Part shown: positions 44,533 to 54,713 of the stretch, piece by piece
How the letters are laid out: each line of letters begins with the position of its first letter
How positions within the stretch are numbered: the stretch's first letter is position 1
Assembly (NCBI RefSeq): GCF_001570365.1
Contig: NZ_BBYK01000040.1
Coordinates: 163,681 to 227,680, forward strand
Length of the DNA: 64,000 nucleotides
Reading direction: 5' to 3'
DNA from: Microtetraspora fusca
Lineage (GTDB): Bacteria; Actinomycetota; Actinomycetes; Streptosporangiales; Streptosporangiaceae
The notes under the pieces: model-generated
The model's input: the letters and a program-made list of their open reading frames with translations, nothing else
Database searches by the model: none
Told to the model about the DNA's origin: nothing
Position numbers and translations under genes: made by a program

Positions 44533-45342
44533 GTGAAATCCATCACCGCGCGACGGCGGCATCCCCTCGCGCGTTTTGCCGTTGTGGCGCTCGCGCTGGG
44601 CCTCCTCGGCGGGGGATACGCGCTCGCCGCGCCGAACGGCAGCACCGCGGACGCGGCGGTCGCGTCCGGCAAGGCCGATGACGTGGCGAAGGGCAAGGAC
44701 CTCTTCGTCGCTCACTGCGCCAGCTGCCACGGACTGAACGCCGAGGGCACCAAGTCCGGCCCCACCCTCGTGGGCGTGGGCGCGGCGGCCGTGGACTTCC
44801 AGGTGAGCAGCGGGCGCATGCCTGCGGCCGACCCGGGGGCCCAGGCTCCGCGCAAGCCCCTTGACGAGTGGGTGACCCCCGAGGCCATCGACCAGCTGGC
44901 GGCATACGTGCAGTCGCTGGGCGGCGGCCCGACCCGGCCGTCGGCCGAGCAGGTGGACCCGGCCAAGGGCGACCCGGCGAAGGGTGGCGAGCTGTTCCGT
45001 GCGAACTGCATCCAGTGCCACAACTTCGTCGGCGCGGGCGGCGCGCTGACCTACGGCAAGTACGCCCCGTCCCTGAACGAGGCGTCGCCGACGCAGATCT
45101 ACGAGGCGATGGCCACCGGTCCGCAGGCGATGCCCGTCTTCAATGACTCGACGATCACTCCCGCCCAGAAGCGGGACATGATCGCCTACATCACGAGCGT
45201 CCGCGGCCAGGTAGACCCGGGCGGCTCCGGCCTCGGCAGGATCGGTCCGGTGACCGAGGGCCTGGTGGCCTGGGTCGTCGGCATCAGCCTGCTGGTTCTC
45301 GCCGCCATCTGGATCACCGCGAAGAAGCGACAGGCGCACTAA
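44533..45342 (+). CDS. qcrC: di-haem cytochrome c subunit of the bc1 complex
   Basis: Membrane-anchored cytochrome cc with two CxxCH sites, CASCH (62-66) and CIQCH (159-163), an N-terminal export/anchor helix and a C-terminal membrane helix. It replaces free cytochrome c by passing electrons straight to the aa3 oxidase. The GTG at 44533 has GGGGAG 4 nt upstream; ATG 44512, which overlaps the ctaE stop, is the alternative. Confidence 0.95.
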   Translation: MKSITARRRHPLARFAVVALALGLLGGGYALAAPNGSTADAAVASGKADDVAKGKDLFVAHCASCHGLNAEGTKSGPTLVGVGAAAVDFQVSSGRMPAADPGAQAPRKPLDEWVTPEAIDQLAAYVQSLGGGPTRPSAEQVDPAKGDPAKGGELFRANCIQCHNFVGAGGALTYGKYAPSLNEASPTQIYEAMATGPQAMPVFNDSTITPAQKRDMIAYITSVRGQVDPGGSGLGRIGPVTEGLVAWVVGISLLVLAAIWITAKKRQAH

Positions 45343-46427
45343 TGACAGACAACACCATCGACCAGCCCGAGGATCGCGTGCCCAAGCGCGTCATCGGCAC
45401 GCCCCCTCCGAGCGAGGCCGTCCTCAAGGAAGAGCCCGCCCACAAGCCCGAGGCCCTGCCCGGGGTGCAGTACCAGGATCCGGTCAGTGCCCGTAAGGCG
45501 GAAAAGGCGGTCGCGCTTCTGTTCGCGATCGCCTTCCTCGCGGGTGCCGGCTTCATCGCCTCGTACGTCATCTTCCAGGTGGGGACGCTCGAGAAGACCT
45601 CGGCGTCCAACTTCGCGCTCGGCGGCACGCTGACGCTGGCGCTGCTCGCGCTGGCGGCCGGCATCACGACGTGGGTGCGCAAGATCATGCCGAAGTACAG
45701 CATGATCCAGGAGCGTCACCTGATGGCGTCCGACTCCGACACCCGTGAGTACGTCAAGGAGACGTTCCTCGCGGGCGCCGAGGAGAGCGGTTTCGTCAAG
45801 CACAAGCTGCTCCGCCGCACGCTGCTGCTGGCGGCGGCGCCGCTCGGCCTGGCTCCGCTCGTCCTGCTGAAGGACCTCGGCCCGCTGCCGGGCACCAAGC
45901 TCCGGCACACGGTCTGGGGCGAGGCCACCAAGAACGGCAAGCCGCGCCGCCTCATCACCGAGGGCACCGGCCAGCCGATCCGCGCCGCCGACTTCAACTC
46001 GCCCGGCGGCATCCTCTCCGTGGTGCCCGAGGGTTACGAGCACGACCTCAACGCCCTGGCCAAGGCCACGCTGATCCTGCTCAAGTTCCGTCCGGAGGAG
46101 CTCAAGTCCGGCACGAACCTGAACTGGACGCACGACGGCATCGTCGCCTACTCGAAGATCTGCACCCACGTGGGCTGCCCCGCGGCGCTGTACGAGCAGA
46201 CGACGCACCACATCCTCTGCCCGTGTCACCAGTCGACCTTCGACGCCTCCGACGGCGCCAAGGTCGTCTTCGGTCCCGCCGCGCGGCCGCTGCCGCAGCT
46301 TCCGATCGGGATCGACGGAGAGGGCTACCTCATCGCCAAGGCCGACTTCAACGTGCCCGTCGGTCCCAGCTTCTGGGAGCGCGGGGACGCGGAGCGGGAA
46401 GCCAGGGAGAAGGCGGAGAAGGCGTAA
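45342..46427 (+). CDS. qcrA: Rieske iron-sulfur subunit of the bc1 complex
   Basis: The 361-aa protein has three membrane helices (about 55-79, 93-112, 158-176), the actinobacterial form, and the Rieske [2Fe-2S] ligands in CTHVGC (274-279) and CPCHQS (293-298). Start overlaps the qcrC stop (TAATG). Confidence 0.96.
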   Translation: MTDNTIDQPEDRVPKRVIGTPPPSEAVLKEEPAHKPEALPGVQYQDPVSARKAEKAVALLFAIAFLAGAGFIASYVIFQVGTLEKTSASNFALGGTLTLALLALAAGITTWVRKIMPKYSMIQERHLMASDSDTREYVKETFLAGAEESGFVKHKLLRRTLLLAAAPLGLAPLVLLKDLGPLPGTKLRHTVWGEATKNGKPRRLITEGTGQPIRAADFNSPGGILSVVPEGYEHDLNALAKATLILLKFRPEELKSGTNLNWTHDGIVAYSKICTHVGCPAALYEQTTHHILCPCHQSTFDASDGAKVVFGPAARPLPQLPIGIDGEGYLIAKADFNVPVGPSFWERGDAEREAREKAEKA

Positions 46428-48052
46428 TGGACACTCCTCCGAAGGCAATCGCCGGCGTTTCGACCTTCCTCGACGACCGGCTCGGGGCGGGCAGCTTCCT
46501 CAAGCGCAATCTGCGGAAGATGTTCCCCGACCACTGGTCGTTCCTGCTGGGTGAGATCGCGCTCTACTCGTTCGTCATCCTGCTGCTGACCGGTACGTTC
46601 CTGACCTTCTGGTTCAAGCCCACCATGGGCGAGGTCGTGTACAACGGGGCGTACGAGCCGCTCAAGGGCGTCATGATGTCCGAGGCGTACGCCTCGGCGC
46701 TGCACATCTCGTTCGACGTCCGCGGCGGTCTGCTCATCCGGCAGATCCACCACTGGGCGGCCCTGCTGTTCGTCGCCGGCATGGTGGTGCACATGCTCCG
46801 CGTGTTCTTCACCGGGGCGTACCGCAAGCCGCGCGAGCTGAACTGGCTGATCGGCATCCTGCTGCTGAGCCTCGCCCTGTTCGAGGGTCTGACGGGCTAC
46901 TCGCTGCCGGACGACCTGCTGTCCGGCGCCGGTCTGCGCATCACCCAGGGTGTCATCCTGTCGATCCCGCTGATCGGCACGTACATCCAGTTCTTCCTGT
47001 TCGGGGGCGAGTACCCCGGCGAGGACATCATCTCCCGGTTCTTCACGCTGCACATCCTGCTCATCCCGGGCATCCTGCTGGCGCTGATCACCGCTCACAT
47101 GATCCTCATGTGGGTGCAGAAGCACACGCAGATGCCGGGCAAGGGCCGCACCGAGAAGAACGTGGTGGGCGCGCCGTTCTACCCGGCCTTCATGGCCAAG
47201 GCGGGCGCGTACTTCCTGTTCACGTTCGGCGTGCTGGCGCTGCTGGGCACGTTCGCCCAGATCAACCCGATCTGGCTGTTCGGGCCGTACACACCGGCGG
47301 ACATCTCGGCGGGTTCGCAGCCCGACTGGTACATGGGCTTCCTCGAAGGATCCCTGCGCCTGATGCCCGCGTGGGAGATCAACCTCTTCGGCACGTCCGG
47401 AGGCACGGTCCCGCTGAGCGTGCTGATTCCGGCGCTGGTGCCGCTGGGGCTCATCATGACCGGCCTGGCGCTGTATCCGTTCCTGGAGCAGTGGGTGACC
47501 GGCGACCGGCGCGAGCACCACGTCGCCGACCGGCCGCGCAACAACCCGCACCGCACCTCGATCGGCATCTCCGCGATGACGTTCTACGGCGTTCTGTGGC
47601 TGCTGGGCGCCAACGACGAGATCTCGGCCAACTTCCACATCGGTCTCTACGAGACGACGATGTTCGGCCGGGTGGCCGTCTTCCTCGGCCCGGCGATCGC
47701 CTACTTCGTCACCTACCGGATCTGCCTCGGCCTCCAGCGCAAGGACGCCGAGATCGTGTCCCACGGTGTCGAGTCCGGTGTCATCAAGCGGATGCCGAAC
47801 GGCGAGTACATCGAGGTCCACACGCCGCCGGCGGACGACATCCTGGCGCACATGCGCGGCAAGAAGGAGATCCCCGTCATCGAGAGCGCAGCCGACCGTG
47901 AGGGGATCCCGCCCAAGGGCGCCCGCTCGCTGATCGGCCGGCTCCGCGCCAAGATGAGCAAGGCGTACGGCACCGACCGTGTCCCCCTTGAGGAGGAGCA
48001 CGGCGAGGAGCACGTCGCCGTCGGCGCCGGGGAGCGCAAGGAAGTTCACTGA
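46427..48052 (+). CDS. qcrB: cytochrome b subunit of the bc1 complex
   Basis: The 541-aa cytochrome b carries paired haem-ligand histidines in helices (IRQIHHWAALLFVAGMVVHMLRVFF; HILLIPGILLALITAHM), the quinol-site PDW analogue in the loop (SQPDWYMGFLEGSLRLMP) and a C-terminal hydrophilic extension typical of actinobacteria. Start overlaps the qcrA stop (TAATG). Confidence 0.96.
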   Translation: MDTPPKAIAGVSTFLDDRLGAGSFLKRNLRKMFPDHWSFLLGEIALYSFVILLLTGTFLTFWFKPTMGEVVYNGAYEPLKGVMMSEAYASALHISFDVRGGLLIRQIHHWAALLFVAGMVVHMLRVFFTGAYRKPRELNWLIGILLLSLALFEGLTGYSLPDDLLSGAGLRITQGVILSIPLIGTYIQFFLFGGEYPGEDIISRFFTLHILLIPGILLALITAHMILMWVQKHTQMPGKGRTEKNVVGAPFYPAFMAKAGAYFLFTFGVLALLGTFAQINPIWLFGPYTPADISAGSQPDWYMGFLEGSLRLMPAWEINLFGTSGGTVPLSVLIPALVPLGLIMTGLALYPFLEQWVTGDRREHHVADRPRNNPHRTSIGISAMTFYGVLWLLGANDEISANFHIGLYETTMFGRVAVFLGPAIAYFVTYRICLGLQRKDAEIVSHGVESGVIKRMPNGEYIEVHTPPADDILAHMRGKKEIPVIESAADREGIPPKGARSLIGRLRAKMSKAYGTDRVPLEEEHGEEHVAVGAGERKEVH

Positions 48053-48074
48053 GTCCGGGTGAACCGCACGTGAG

Positions 48075-48113
48075 CGGCCCGGGTGGGGATTCCCACCCGG
48101 GCCGTTTCGTTTT
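48075..48113 (+). terminator. terminator of the ctaE-qcrCAB operon
   Basis: A 13-bp perfect stem (CGGCCCGGGTGGG and complement, loop GATT) 22 bp after qcrB, followed by TTTCGTTTT: a classic rho-independent terminator. Confidence 0.88.
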
Positions 48114-48289
48114 CTGCGGCCCCCTTGTGGGCCGCACGACTCCCTGCCCCCTCCGACGAGTGCCAGGGCCGCCCAGGACGGCGCCCCTGGCCCTCCTTGA
48201 ACGGCCCCGCCCGTGACCCGCACGCACCACCGCGGAGGCGCCTCTCCCCCGAACGAGCTGCCCGGCCCTCATTCGGCCGCAGACGGCGG

Positions 48290-48325
48290 ACGGCCCGCGC
48301 CCCGGGAAAAGGGGACGCGGGCCGT
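48290..48325 (-). terminator. hairpin after the L,D-transpeptidase gene
   Basis: A 10-bp stem (ACGGCCCGCG / CGCGGGCCGT) capped by CCCC/GGGG, 22 bp beyond the stop on the minus strand. Confidence 0.5.
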
Positions 48326-48346
48326 CGTCGCGGCGTTCAGAGGCCG

Positions 48347-49525
48347 TCAGAGCGGCTCGGTGCTGGCACCGCGGAGCCGGCTCCACTTGAGCCACTGCTT
48401 CCAGGACTCCTGCCAGTGGCCCCAGCCGTTCGTCGGGTCGAGCGGCCGCGGCGATCCGGAGATGACGATGGGGTCGCCGATCAGCGTGTTGGTCCTGAAC
48501 CACTTCGCGTTCGCGGGGCTGACGTTGACGCAGCCGTGGCTCACGTTGGAGTTGCCCTGGTCCCCCACCGACCACGGGGCGCCGTGCACGTACTCGCCGG
48601 TGTCAGAGATCCGTACGGTGTCGTAGACGGTGGTCTGGTAGTAGCCGGGGCTGCCGGGGCCGATGCCGGGCGAGGTCATGACGGTGACGAGCTCGCGGTC
48701 CATGGCGAGATGGATGCCCGAGGTCGTGAAGTACTTCATCTGGCCGCCCATGCCGGCGCTGATGGGCATGTTCCGGATGACCTTCCCGTCGCGCACCACC
48801 TTCATGTAGTGCGTTCCGGTGTCGGCGTGGCTGATCTGGGAGCGGCCGATGGTGAAGTCGCGGACGTAGTCCTTGGTGCCGTACATGCCGTCGCCGCCGC
48901 GGACGCCGGCGAGCCGGGCGACCAGCCGGACCTTCGTGTGGGCCGGCCAGTACTCCTTGGGACGGAACGTCACCCGGCGGTTGTCGAACCAGTGCCACGC
49001 GCCCTGGATCGGCTTGGACGCGTAGACCTCCAGGTTCTTCTCCAGCGAGACTCGGTCGGTGACGTCGTGGTCGAAAGTGATCATGATGGGCATGCCGACG
49101 CCCACGGTCAGACCGGTGGTCTCCTTGTTGGGGAGGATGGTCTGGACGTCGAACGTCTTGGCCGCCTTCTGCGTCGAGAAGACGCTCCTGGTCTCGGTGG
49201 TCTTGCCCGCCGCGTTGACCGCCACGGCGGTGACGGTGTAGTCGGTGCCCGGTGTCATCGGCCGGGCGCTCCGCCACCTCGTCCGGTCGGCGCTGAACAT
49301 CCCGGCCACGGGCTTGCCCTTCGCCTCGGCCGTGACGCTCTTCAGCGTCCCCCCGGCGGCCGCGATCATGATGGGCAGTTCGGGCGCCAGGCCCTGAGCG
49401 CCGTTCTCCGGCGTGATGCCCACCGCCGCCGTGGGCACCACGGCGGCCTCCTTCTCGCGATCCGCCGCGGCGGCGGAACATCCGGTCGCCATGAGTATGG
49501 CAAGCAGCCCAGCACCAGCTCGCAC
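48347..49525 (-). CDS. L,D-transpeptidase lipoprotein (LdtMt2-like)
   Basis: Makes 3-3 cross-links in peptidoglycan. The 392-aa protein has a lipoprotein signal (LLAILMATGCS), two Ig-like domains (about 35-245) and a YkuD catalytic domain with HLAMD, EYVHGAPW and SHGCVNVSPANAKWF (catalytic Cys). The tail is Trp-rich (GWGHWQESWKQWLKWSRL). The GTG start has GGGGAGG 6 nt upstream. Confidence 0.93.
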   Translation of the reverse strand: MRAGAGLLAILMATGCSAAAADREKEAAVVPTAAVGITPENGAQGLAPELPIMIAAAGGTLKSVTAEAKGKPVAGMFSADRTRWRSARPMTPGTDYTVTAVAVNAAGKTTETRSVFSTQKAAKTFDVQTILPNKETTGLTVGVGMPIMITFDHDVTDRVSLEKNLEVYASKPIQGAWHWFDNRRVTFRPKEYWPAHTKVRLVARLAGVRGGDGMYGTKDYVRDFTIGRSQISHADTGTHYMKVVRDGKVIRNMPISAGMGGQMKYFTTSGIHLAMDRELVTVMTSPGIGPGSPGYYQTTVYDTVRISDTGEYVHGAPWSVGDQGNSNVSHGCVNVSPANAKWFRTNTLIGDPIVISGSPRPLDPTNGWGHWQESWKQWLKWSRLRGASTEPL

Positions 49526-49607
49526 GTCGGCCTCCCCCCGCCACGTACCACTTGCATGGGGTTAGTACCCGATTACGTTGGGTCCGCGCTCAGATCAGGG
49601 ATGGCAC

Positions 49608-49661
49608 CTGGCAAAGAAAAGCGTCGCGGCCGGCCAACGTGATCGTTGGCCGGCCGCGACG
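49608..49661 (-). terminator. terminator of the ctaC-ctaD-ctaF operon
   Basis: An 18-bp perfect stem (arms 49622-49639 and 49644-49661, loop of 4) after ctaF; on the minus strand it is followed by CTTTTCTTT. Confidence 0.88.
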
Positions 49662-49689
49662 GGGTCGACAGGAGACGCGCTCCTCCGGG

Positions 49690-50085
49690 TCAGTGCGAGA
49701 AGTTGCCCCGGTAGTACTGGAACACGAAACCGATCATGCTCATGATGGTGGCGAAGACACCGATCAGGAAGAGCCACATCCCGACGGCGAAGCCGAAGAA
49801 CGTCAGCGCCGCGGAGAGGCAGACGAACAGCGGCCACCAGCTGTGCGGGCTGAAGAAGCCCAGCTCACCGGCACCGTCGCTGATCTCGGCCTCCTTGCTG
49901 TCCTCCGGCTGCTCACCGACGCGGCGAGCCGTGAAGAGCAGGTAGTAGCCGATCATGAGGGCGAGGCCGACGGAGATGGCCAGCACCGCGGTCCCGGTCG
50001 GCTCCTTGGACCAGAACCAGTAGACGACGGTCACTGCGGCGAAGAAGAGGCCGCAGAGCACGAACACCCATCCCTGGACCTTCAT
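49690..50085 (-). CDS. ctaF: cytochrome c oxidase subunit IV (CtaF)
   Basis: The 131-aa actinobacteria-specific subunit has four membrane helices in two pairs ([73 protein letters not shown]). It counterparts Rv2199c. Its ATG overlaps the ctaD stop (ATGA). Confidence 0.93.
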   Translation of the reverse strand: MKVQGWVFVLCGLFFAAVTVVYWFWSKEPTGTAVLAISVGLALMIGYYLLFTARRVGEQPEDSKEAEISDGAGELGFFSPHSWWPLFVCLSAALTFFGFAVGMWLFLIGVFATIMSMIGFVFQYYRGNFSH

Positions 50086-51743
50086 CGACTTTCCTCCAGT
50101 GCAGGCTTCGCGGAAAGGTGCGGGTACTTGACGTCGAACGCGGGACGCTCAGACCGGATGCGCGGCAGCGACGTGAAGTTGTGCCGCGGCGGCGGGCAGG
50201 AGGTCGCCCATTCGAGCGAGCCGCCGTAGCCCCACGGGTCGTCCACGGTGACCTTCGGCGCCTTCTTCCACGTGATCCACACGTTGTACATGAACGGCAG
50301 CAGCGAGGCGCCGAGGAGGAACGCGCCCACCGACGAGATGATGTTCAGGTCGGTGAAGCCGTCCACCGGCGAATAGTCGGCGTAGCGCCGCGGGAAGCCG
50401 ATGACGCCCAGCCAGTGCTGCACCAGGAAGGTCAGGTGGAAGCCGAAGAACGTGAGCCAGAAGTGGACCTTGCCCAGCCGGTCGTTCAGCATCCGCCCCG
50501 TGAACTTGGGCCACCAGAAGTAGAAGCCCGAGAACATCGCGAACACCACGGTGCCGAAGATCACGTAGTGGAAGTGGGCCACGACGAAGTAGGTGTCGCT
50601 GATGTGGAAGTCGAGCGGCGGCGAGGCCAGGATGACGCCGGTGAGACCACCGAAGAGGAAGGTCACCAGGAAGCCGACCGCGAACAGCATCGGCGACTCG
50701 AATGTCAGATGGCCACGCCACATCGTGCCGATCCAGTTGAAGAACTTCACACCGGTCGGTACCGCGATGAGGAACGTCATGAACGAGAAGAACGGCAGGA
50801 GCACCTGGCCGGTCACGAACATGTGGTGGGCCCACACCGTGATCGACAGACCCGCGATCGCGATCGTCGCGCCCACCAGGCCGATGTAACCGAAGATCGG
50901 CTTGCGGCTGAACACCGGGATGACCTCGGTGATGATGCCGAAGAACGGCAGCGCGATGATGTAGACCTCGGGGTGGCCGAAGAACCAGAACAGGTGCTGC
51001 CACAGGATCGCGCCGCCGGTGGCGGAGTCGAAGATGTGGGCGCCGAGCTTGCGGTCGGCCTCCAGGGCCAGCAGGGCGGCGGCGAGGACCGGGAAGGCCA
51101 GCAGCACCAGGATGCTGGTGAGCAGGATGTTCCAGGTGAACATCGGCATCCGGAACATCGTCATGCCGGGCGCGCGCATCGTGATGATGGTGGTGATGAA
51201 GTTCACCGCGCCGAGGATCGTGCCGAGTCCGGACAGCGCCAGACCCATGATCCACATGTCGCCGCCGAGGCCCGGCGAGGTCACCGCGTTGGACAGCGGC
51301 GCGTACGCCGTCCATCCGAAGGCGGCCGCGCCACCCGGGGTGATGAAGCCGGCCACCGCGATGGTGCTGCCGAACAGGTAGAGCCAGTAGCTCACCATGT
51401 TCAGCCGGGGGAAGGCCACGTCCGGCGCGCCGATCTGCAGCGGCATCAGCTCGTTCGCGAAGCCCGCGAAGAGCGGCGTCGCGAACATCAGCAGCATGAT
51501 CGTGCCGTGCATCGTGAAGAGCTGGTTGAACTGCTCGTTCGTCACGAACTGCAGACCCGGCTGGGCCAGCTCGGCGCGCATGACCAGCGCCATGACGCCG
51601 CCGATCAGGAAGAACACGAACGACGTGATCAGGTACAGGTGCCCGATCACCTTGTGGTCAGTGGAGGTAAGCCACTTGGCCACGACCGAGCCCTTGGTGT
51701 ACGGCCGGGCCGCGATGGCGGAGGGTTGGTGGATGGCGGTCAC
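50082..51743 (-). CDS. ctaD: cytochrome c oxidase subunit I
   Basis: Catalytic subunit of the aa3 oxidase, 553 aa, twelve helices. Haem and CuB ligands are visible: [28 protein letters not shown] (His-Tyr cross-link site), [10 protein letters not shown] and [10 protein letters not shown]. The GTG at 51743 has GGGGAG 6 nt upstream and overlaps the ctaC stop (GTGA). Confidence 0.96.
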   Translation of the reverse strand: MTAIHQPSAIAARPYTKGSVVAKWLTSTDHKVIGHLYLITSFVFFLIGGVMALVMRAELAQPGLQFVTNEQFNQLFTMHGTIMLLMFATPLFAGFANELMPLQIGAPDVAFPRLNMVSYWLYLFGSTIAVAGFITPGGAAAFGWTAYAPLSNAVTSPGLGGDMWIMGLALSGLGTILGAVNFITTIITMRAPGMTMFRMPMFTWNILLTSILVLLAFPVLAAALLALEADRKLGAHIFDSATGGAILWQHLFWFFGHPEVYIIALPFFGIITEVIPVFSRKPIFGYIGLVGATIAIAGLSITVWAHHMFVTGQVLLPFFSFMTFLIAVPTGVKFFNWIGTMWRGHLTFESPMLFAVGFLVTFLFGGLTGVILASPPLDFHISDTYFVVAHFHYVIFGTVVFAMFSGFYFWWPKFTGRMLNDRLGKVHFWLTFFGFHLTFLVQHWLGVIGFPRRYADYSPVDGFTDLNIISSVGAFLLGASLLPFMYNVWITWKKAPKVTVDDPWGYGGSLEWATSCPPPRHNFTSLPRIRSERPAFDVKYPHLSAKPALEESR

Positions 51744-52570
51744 TGTGCACTCCCCGCCTGGCTCTGGATGTACTGGTCGAACTCCGACTGCGGCACGAGC
51801 TTGACGGAGAACAGCATCTTGCTGTGGTCGACGCCGCACAGCTCGGCGCACCGCCCGATGAAGACGCCGGTGCGGGTCAGCGTCTTGATCTGGAACTTGT
51901 TGTGGACCTGGCCGGGGAACACGTCCTGCTTGAACAGGAAGGCCGGCACCCAGAACGAGTGGATGACGTCGGGCGAGTGGAGGTCGAACTCGACCTCGGC
52001 GCCCGTCGGCAGCACGAGCTGCGGGCCCTCGGGGTTGTCCACGTTCTGCTTGGCGAGGTCGACCGGCACGCCGTCGACCTTGACGGTCTTGCCCTGGTAC
52101 TCGGTGGTGAAGCGCCAGCTCCACTGGTAGCCGTCGACCTTGACCTTGACCGGAGCGGTGCCGGTCACCTTCATGATCTCGGTCTCGTCACGGGCGGTGA
52201 AGTAGAAGAAGACCGAGACCATGATGATCGGCACCACGGTGTAGAGGATCTCGATCGGCAGGTTGTACCGCACCTGAGGCGGCAGCTCGTTCGACGAGTT
52301 CTTCTTCTTGCGATGGAACGCGCACGCCCACAGGATCAGGCCCCACACGACGATGCCGGTGGCCAGTGCCGCGATCCAGGCCCCGTTCCAGAGCGACTGA
52401 ACAAGGTGCGACTGCTCTGTAGCGCCTTCGGGCATACCGCCACGGGACCACTGCTCAGTCGTCTGGGCGCTACACGCCGTCGCGGCAGCCACGAGCACCG
52501 CCAGAGCGGCGACGCGTGGCAACCGGCGGCGGGCCAACGGTCGCCGTGTCGTACGGCGGGTCGGACTCAC
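51740..52570 (-). CDS. ctaC: cytochrome c oxidase subunit II
   Basis: The 276-aa subunit has an N-terminal signal with a lipoprotein-like Cys (AAATACS), two membrane helices and the CuA-binding [12 protein letters not shown]. The electron-entry Trp is in DGYQWSWRF. Start set at GTG 52570, with GTAGG 7 nt upstream. First gene of ctaC-ctaD-ctaF, divergent from the desulfurase gene (187 bp). Confidence 0.94.
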   Translation of the reverse strand: MSPTRRTTRRPLARRRLPRVAALAVLVAAATACSAQTTEQWSRGGMPEGATEQSHLVQSLWNGAWIAALATGIVVWGLILWACAFHRKKKNSSNELPPQVRYNLPIEILYTVVPIIMVSVFFYFTARDETEIMKVTGTAPVKVKVDGYQWSWRFTTEYQGKTVKVDGVPVDLAKQNVDNPEGPQLVLPTGAEVEFDLHSPDVIHSFWVPAFLFKQDVFPGQVHNKFQIKTLTRTGVFIGRCAELCGVDHSKMLFSVKLVPQSEFDQYIQSQAGSAQ

Positions 52571-52757
52571 GGATTGCCTACCCCACAGGTGAAGCCCAAG
52601 AGTCCCTCTCCTGGGCGGATCTTCCAATTTGCACGTTCAAAAGGGACCAGGGCCGTCTCGGACCTGTCCCCCCTTTACTTGATTGAGTTCACGCTGGGGG
52701 ACACATTAGCGCGGACCGGCACCGCCCCTCTGAGCAGCCCCCGTTAATGTCCTAACT

Positions 52758-53891
52758 GTGGTCTATCTGGACGCTGCCTCGACCGAACCCCTTCACCCCG
52801 CGGCGCGGGACGCCCTGCTGTCCGCCCTCGACGCCGGCTGGGCCGACCCGGCCCGCCTGTACGGCGCCGCGCGACGTGCGCAGATGCTGCTTGAGCAGGC
52901 GCGGGCCGACGTCGCCGAGGTGCTCGGCGCCCGCCCGGACGAGGTCGTGTTCACCTCGTCGGGCACCCAGGCGGTCCATCTCGGCGTCCTCGGCACGCTG
53001 AACGGGCGCAGGCGCGTCGGCGATCGCCTGGTGACCGGCGCGGTCGAGCACTCCAGTGTCCTGCACGCCGCCGAGGAGCACGAGCGCGGGGGCGGCACGG
53101 TCGACGTGGTCGGCGTGAGCCGTACCGGCCGGGTGGACGCGGAGGTGTTCGCGCGGGCGGTGTCCGCGCCGGGAACGGCGCTGGCCTGCCTGCAGACGGC
53201 CAACCACGAGGTGGGGACCCTCCAGCCCGTCGAGGAGGCCGCCGCGGCCTGTCAGGAGGCGGGGGTGCCGCTGCTGGTCGACGCCGCGCAGTCGGCGGGA
53301 CGGCTCCCGCTCCCCCGCGGCTGGTCCGTGCTGACCGCGAGCGCGCACAAGTGGGGCGGCCCGGCGGGAGTCGGGGTCCTGGCGGTGCGCAAGGGGACCC
53401 GCTGGCGCTCGCCGTACCCGCAGGACGAGCGGGAACGGCGCCGCGTGCCGGGGTTCGAGAACGTCCCGGCGATCGTGGCCGCCGCGGCGGCGCTGCGCGC
53501 GACGGCCGAGGAGGCCGCGACGGAGAACGCGCGGCTGTCGGCCCTGGTCGATCGGGTCAGGACCGAGGTTCCGCGCCTGGTGCCCGACGTGGAGGTGGTC
53601 GGCGACCCCGTCCTGCGGCTGCCGCACATCGTCACCTTTTCGTGTCTTTACGTGGAGGGCGAGGCGCTGCTGACCGAGCTGGACCGGGCCGGGTTCGCCG
53701 TCTCGTCCGGGAGTTCCTGCACGGCGAGTACGCTTCGTCCATCGCACGTGCTGGAGGCGATGGGCGTGCTTACGCACGGGAACGTCCGGGTATCGCTGCC
53801 CCGAAGCGTGTCCGAGGGCGACGTCGACCGGTTCCTCGCCGCACTACCGGACATCGTGCGACGCATCCGAGCGAGTTTGGGAGTGCGCTGA
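52758..53891 (+). CDS. cysteine desulfurase (NifS/IscS-like)
   Basis: PLP enzyme that removes sulfur from cysteine as an enzyme-bound persulfide. The 377-aa protein has VYLDAASTEPLHPAA, the PLP Lys in SAHKWGGPAG and the persulfide Cys in SSGSSCTAST. The Gly-rich short active-site loop is as in group I enzymes. TAATGT at 52745 may be a -10 box, making the GTG start nearly leaderless. It overlaps tusA (TGATG), so TusA is the probable sulfur acceptor. Confidence 0.93.
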   Translation: MVYLDAASTEPLHPAARDALLSALDAGWADPARLYGAARRAQMLLEQARADVAEVLGARPDEVVFTSSGTQAVHLGVLGTLNGRRRVGDRLVTGAVEHSSVLHAAEEHERGGGTVDVVGVSRTGRVDAEVFARAVSAPGTALACLQTANHEVGTLQPVEEAAAACQEAGVPLLVDAAQSAGRLPLPRGWSVLTASAHKWGGPAGVGVLAVRKGTRWRSPYPQDERERRRVPGFENVPAIVAAAAALRATAEEAATENARLSALVDRVRTEVPRLVPDVEVVGDPVLRLPHIVTFSCLYVEGEALLTELDRAGFAVSSGSSCTASTLRPSHVLEAMGVLTHGNVRVSLPRSVSEGDVDRFLAALPDIVRRIRASLGVR

Positions 53892-54208
53892 TGTGGCGGA
53901 AGCGTTCGGGGGCCGGAGGCGAGACCGGGGAGCCGAGGGCGGAGGCGGTGGCCGAGACGCAGGCCGGGACGCGTGAGCCCGCCGCCCTGACGATCGACGC
54001 GCTCGGGCGCAAGTGTCCCATCCCGATCATCATGCTGGCCGACCAGATCAACCAGGTGCCGATGGGCGCGGTGGTCGAGGTCCTGGCCGACGACCCGGCC
54101 GCGTACACCGACATCCCCGCATGGTGCCGGCTGAAGTCCCACGCGCACGTGGGCAGCGCCGAGATCCCCCAGGGCGGCTGGGCCATCCAGGTGCGGCGCA
54201 ACTACTGA
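53891..54208 (+). CDS. tusA: TusA-family sulfur carrier
   Basis: The 105-aa protein has a 30-residue variable N-terminus and a TusA domain with the acceptor Cys in ALGRKCPIPIIML and the downstream DDPAAYTDIPAWCRLKSH. It accepts persulfide sulfur and relays it, for example to tRNA thiolation or molybdenum cofactor. Start overlaps the desulfurase stop. Confidence 0.92.
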   Translation: MWRKRSGAGGETGEPRAEAVAETQAGTREPAALTIDALGRKCPIPIIMLADQINQVPMGAVVEVLADDPAAYTDIPAWCRLKSHAHVGSAEIPQGGWAIQVRRNY

Positions 54209-54269
54209 CCGCCCGTCTCCTGGGTAGGGGGTCCCCGGAAACGCACATCGAGAAGTCTCGGGGGATTCC

Positions 54270-54701
54270 ATGACCACCGCACGCAACGTCATGCACTTCG
54301 GCGTGCAGTGCATCGGAGAGAACGAGAGCCTGCTCACCGCCGCGCGGATGATGCGCGATCTCAGCGTCGGCTCGCTGCCTGTGTGCGGCGAGGACGACCG
54401 GCTCAAGGGGATCATCACCGACCGCGACATCATCATCAAGTGTGTCGCGGCCGGTAAGGACTGCGCCGAGGTGAAGGCGAGGGATCTCGCGCAGGGCACG
54501 CCCGTGTGGATCGACGCCGACGCGGATCTGGACCAGGCGCTCCAGACCATGGAGGAGCACCAGATCCGGCGGCTGCCCGTGCTGGAGAACCACCGACTGG
54601 TCGGGGTTATCAGCGAGGCCGACCTGGCCGCCCACCTGTCCGAGAGCAAGCTCGCCGAGGCGGTCAGCAGGATCTACGCGGAAAGCACGCCGCGTCTGTA
54701 A
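54270..54701 (+). CDS. two-CBS-domain protein (Hrp1-like)
   Basis: The 143-aa protein consists of two CBS domains (VMHFGVQCIGENESLLTAARMMRDLSVGSLPVCGEDDRLKGIITDRDI; PVWIDADADLDQALQTMEEHQIRRLPVLENHRLVGVISEADL), a likely adenine-nucleotide sensor, similar to the hypoxia protein Hrp1 of M. tuberculosis. It converges on adoK with a 12-bp gap. Confidence 0.9.
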   Translation: MTTARNVMHFGVQCIGENESLLTAARMMRDLSVGSLPVCGEDDRLKGIITDRDIIIKCVAAGKDCAEVKARDLAQGTPVWIDADADLDQALQTMEEHQIRRLPVLENHRLVGVISEADLAAHLSESKLAEAVSRIYAESTPRL

Positions 54702-54713
54702 CGACCTTCCGCG

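Noticed and set aside
46325..48223. A 632-codon minus-strand frame opposite qcrB, and similar long frames opposite ctaD (50118-52130) and trpD (41861-43720)
   Set aside because: Compositions rich in Arg, Gln, Asp, His and Gly without domains are typical of shadows of membrane-protein genes.
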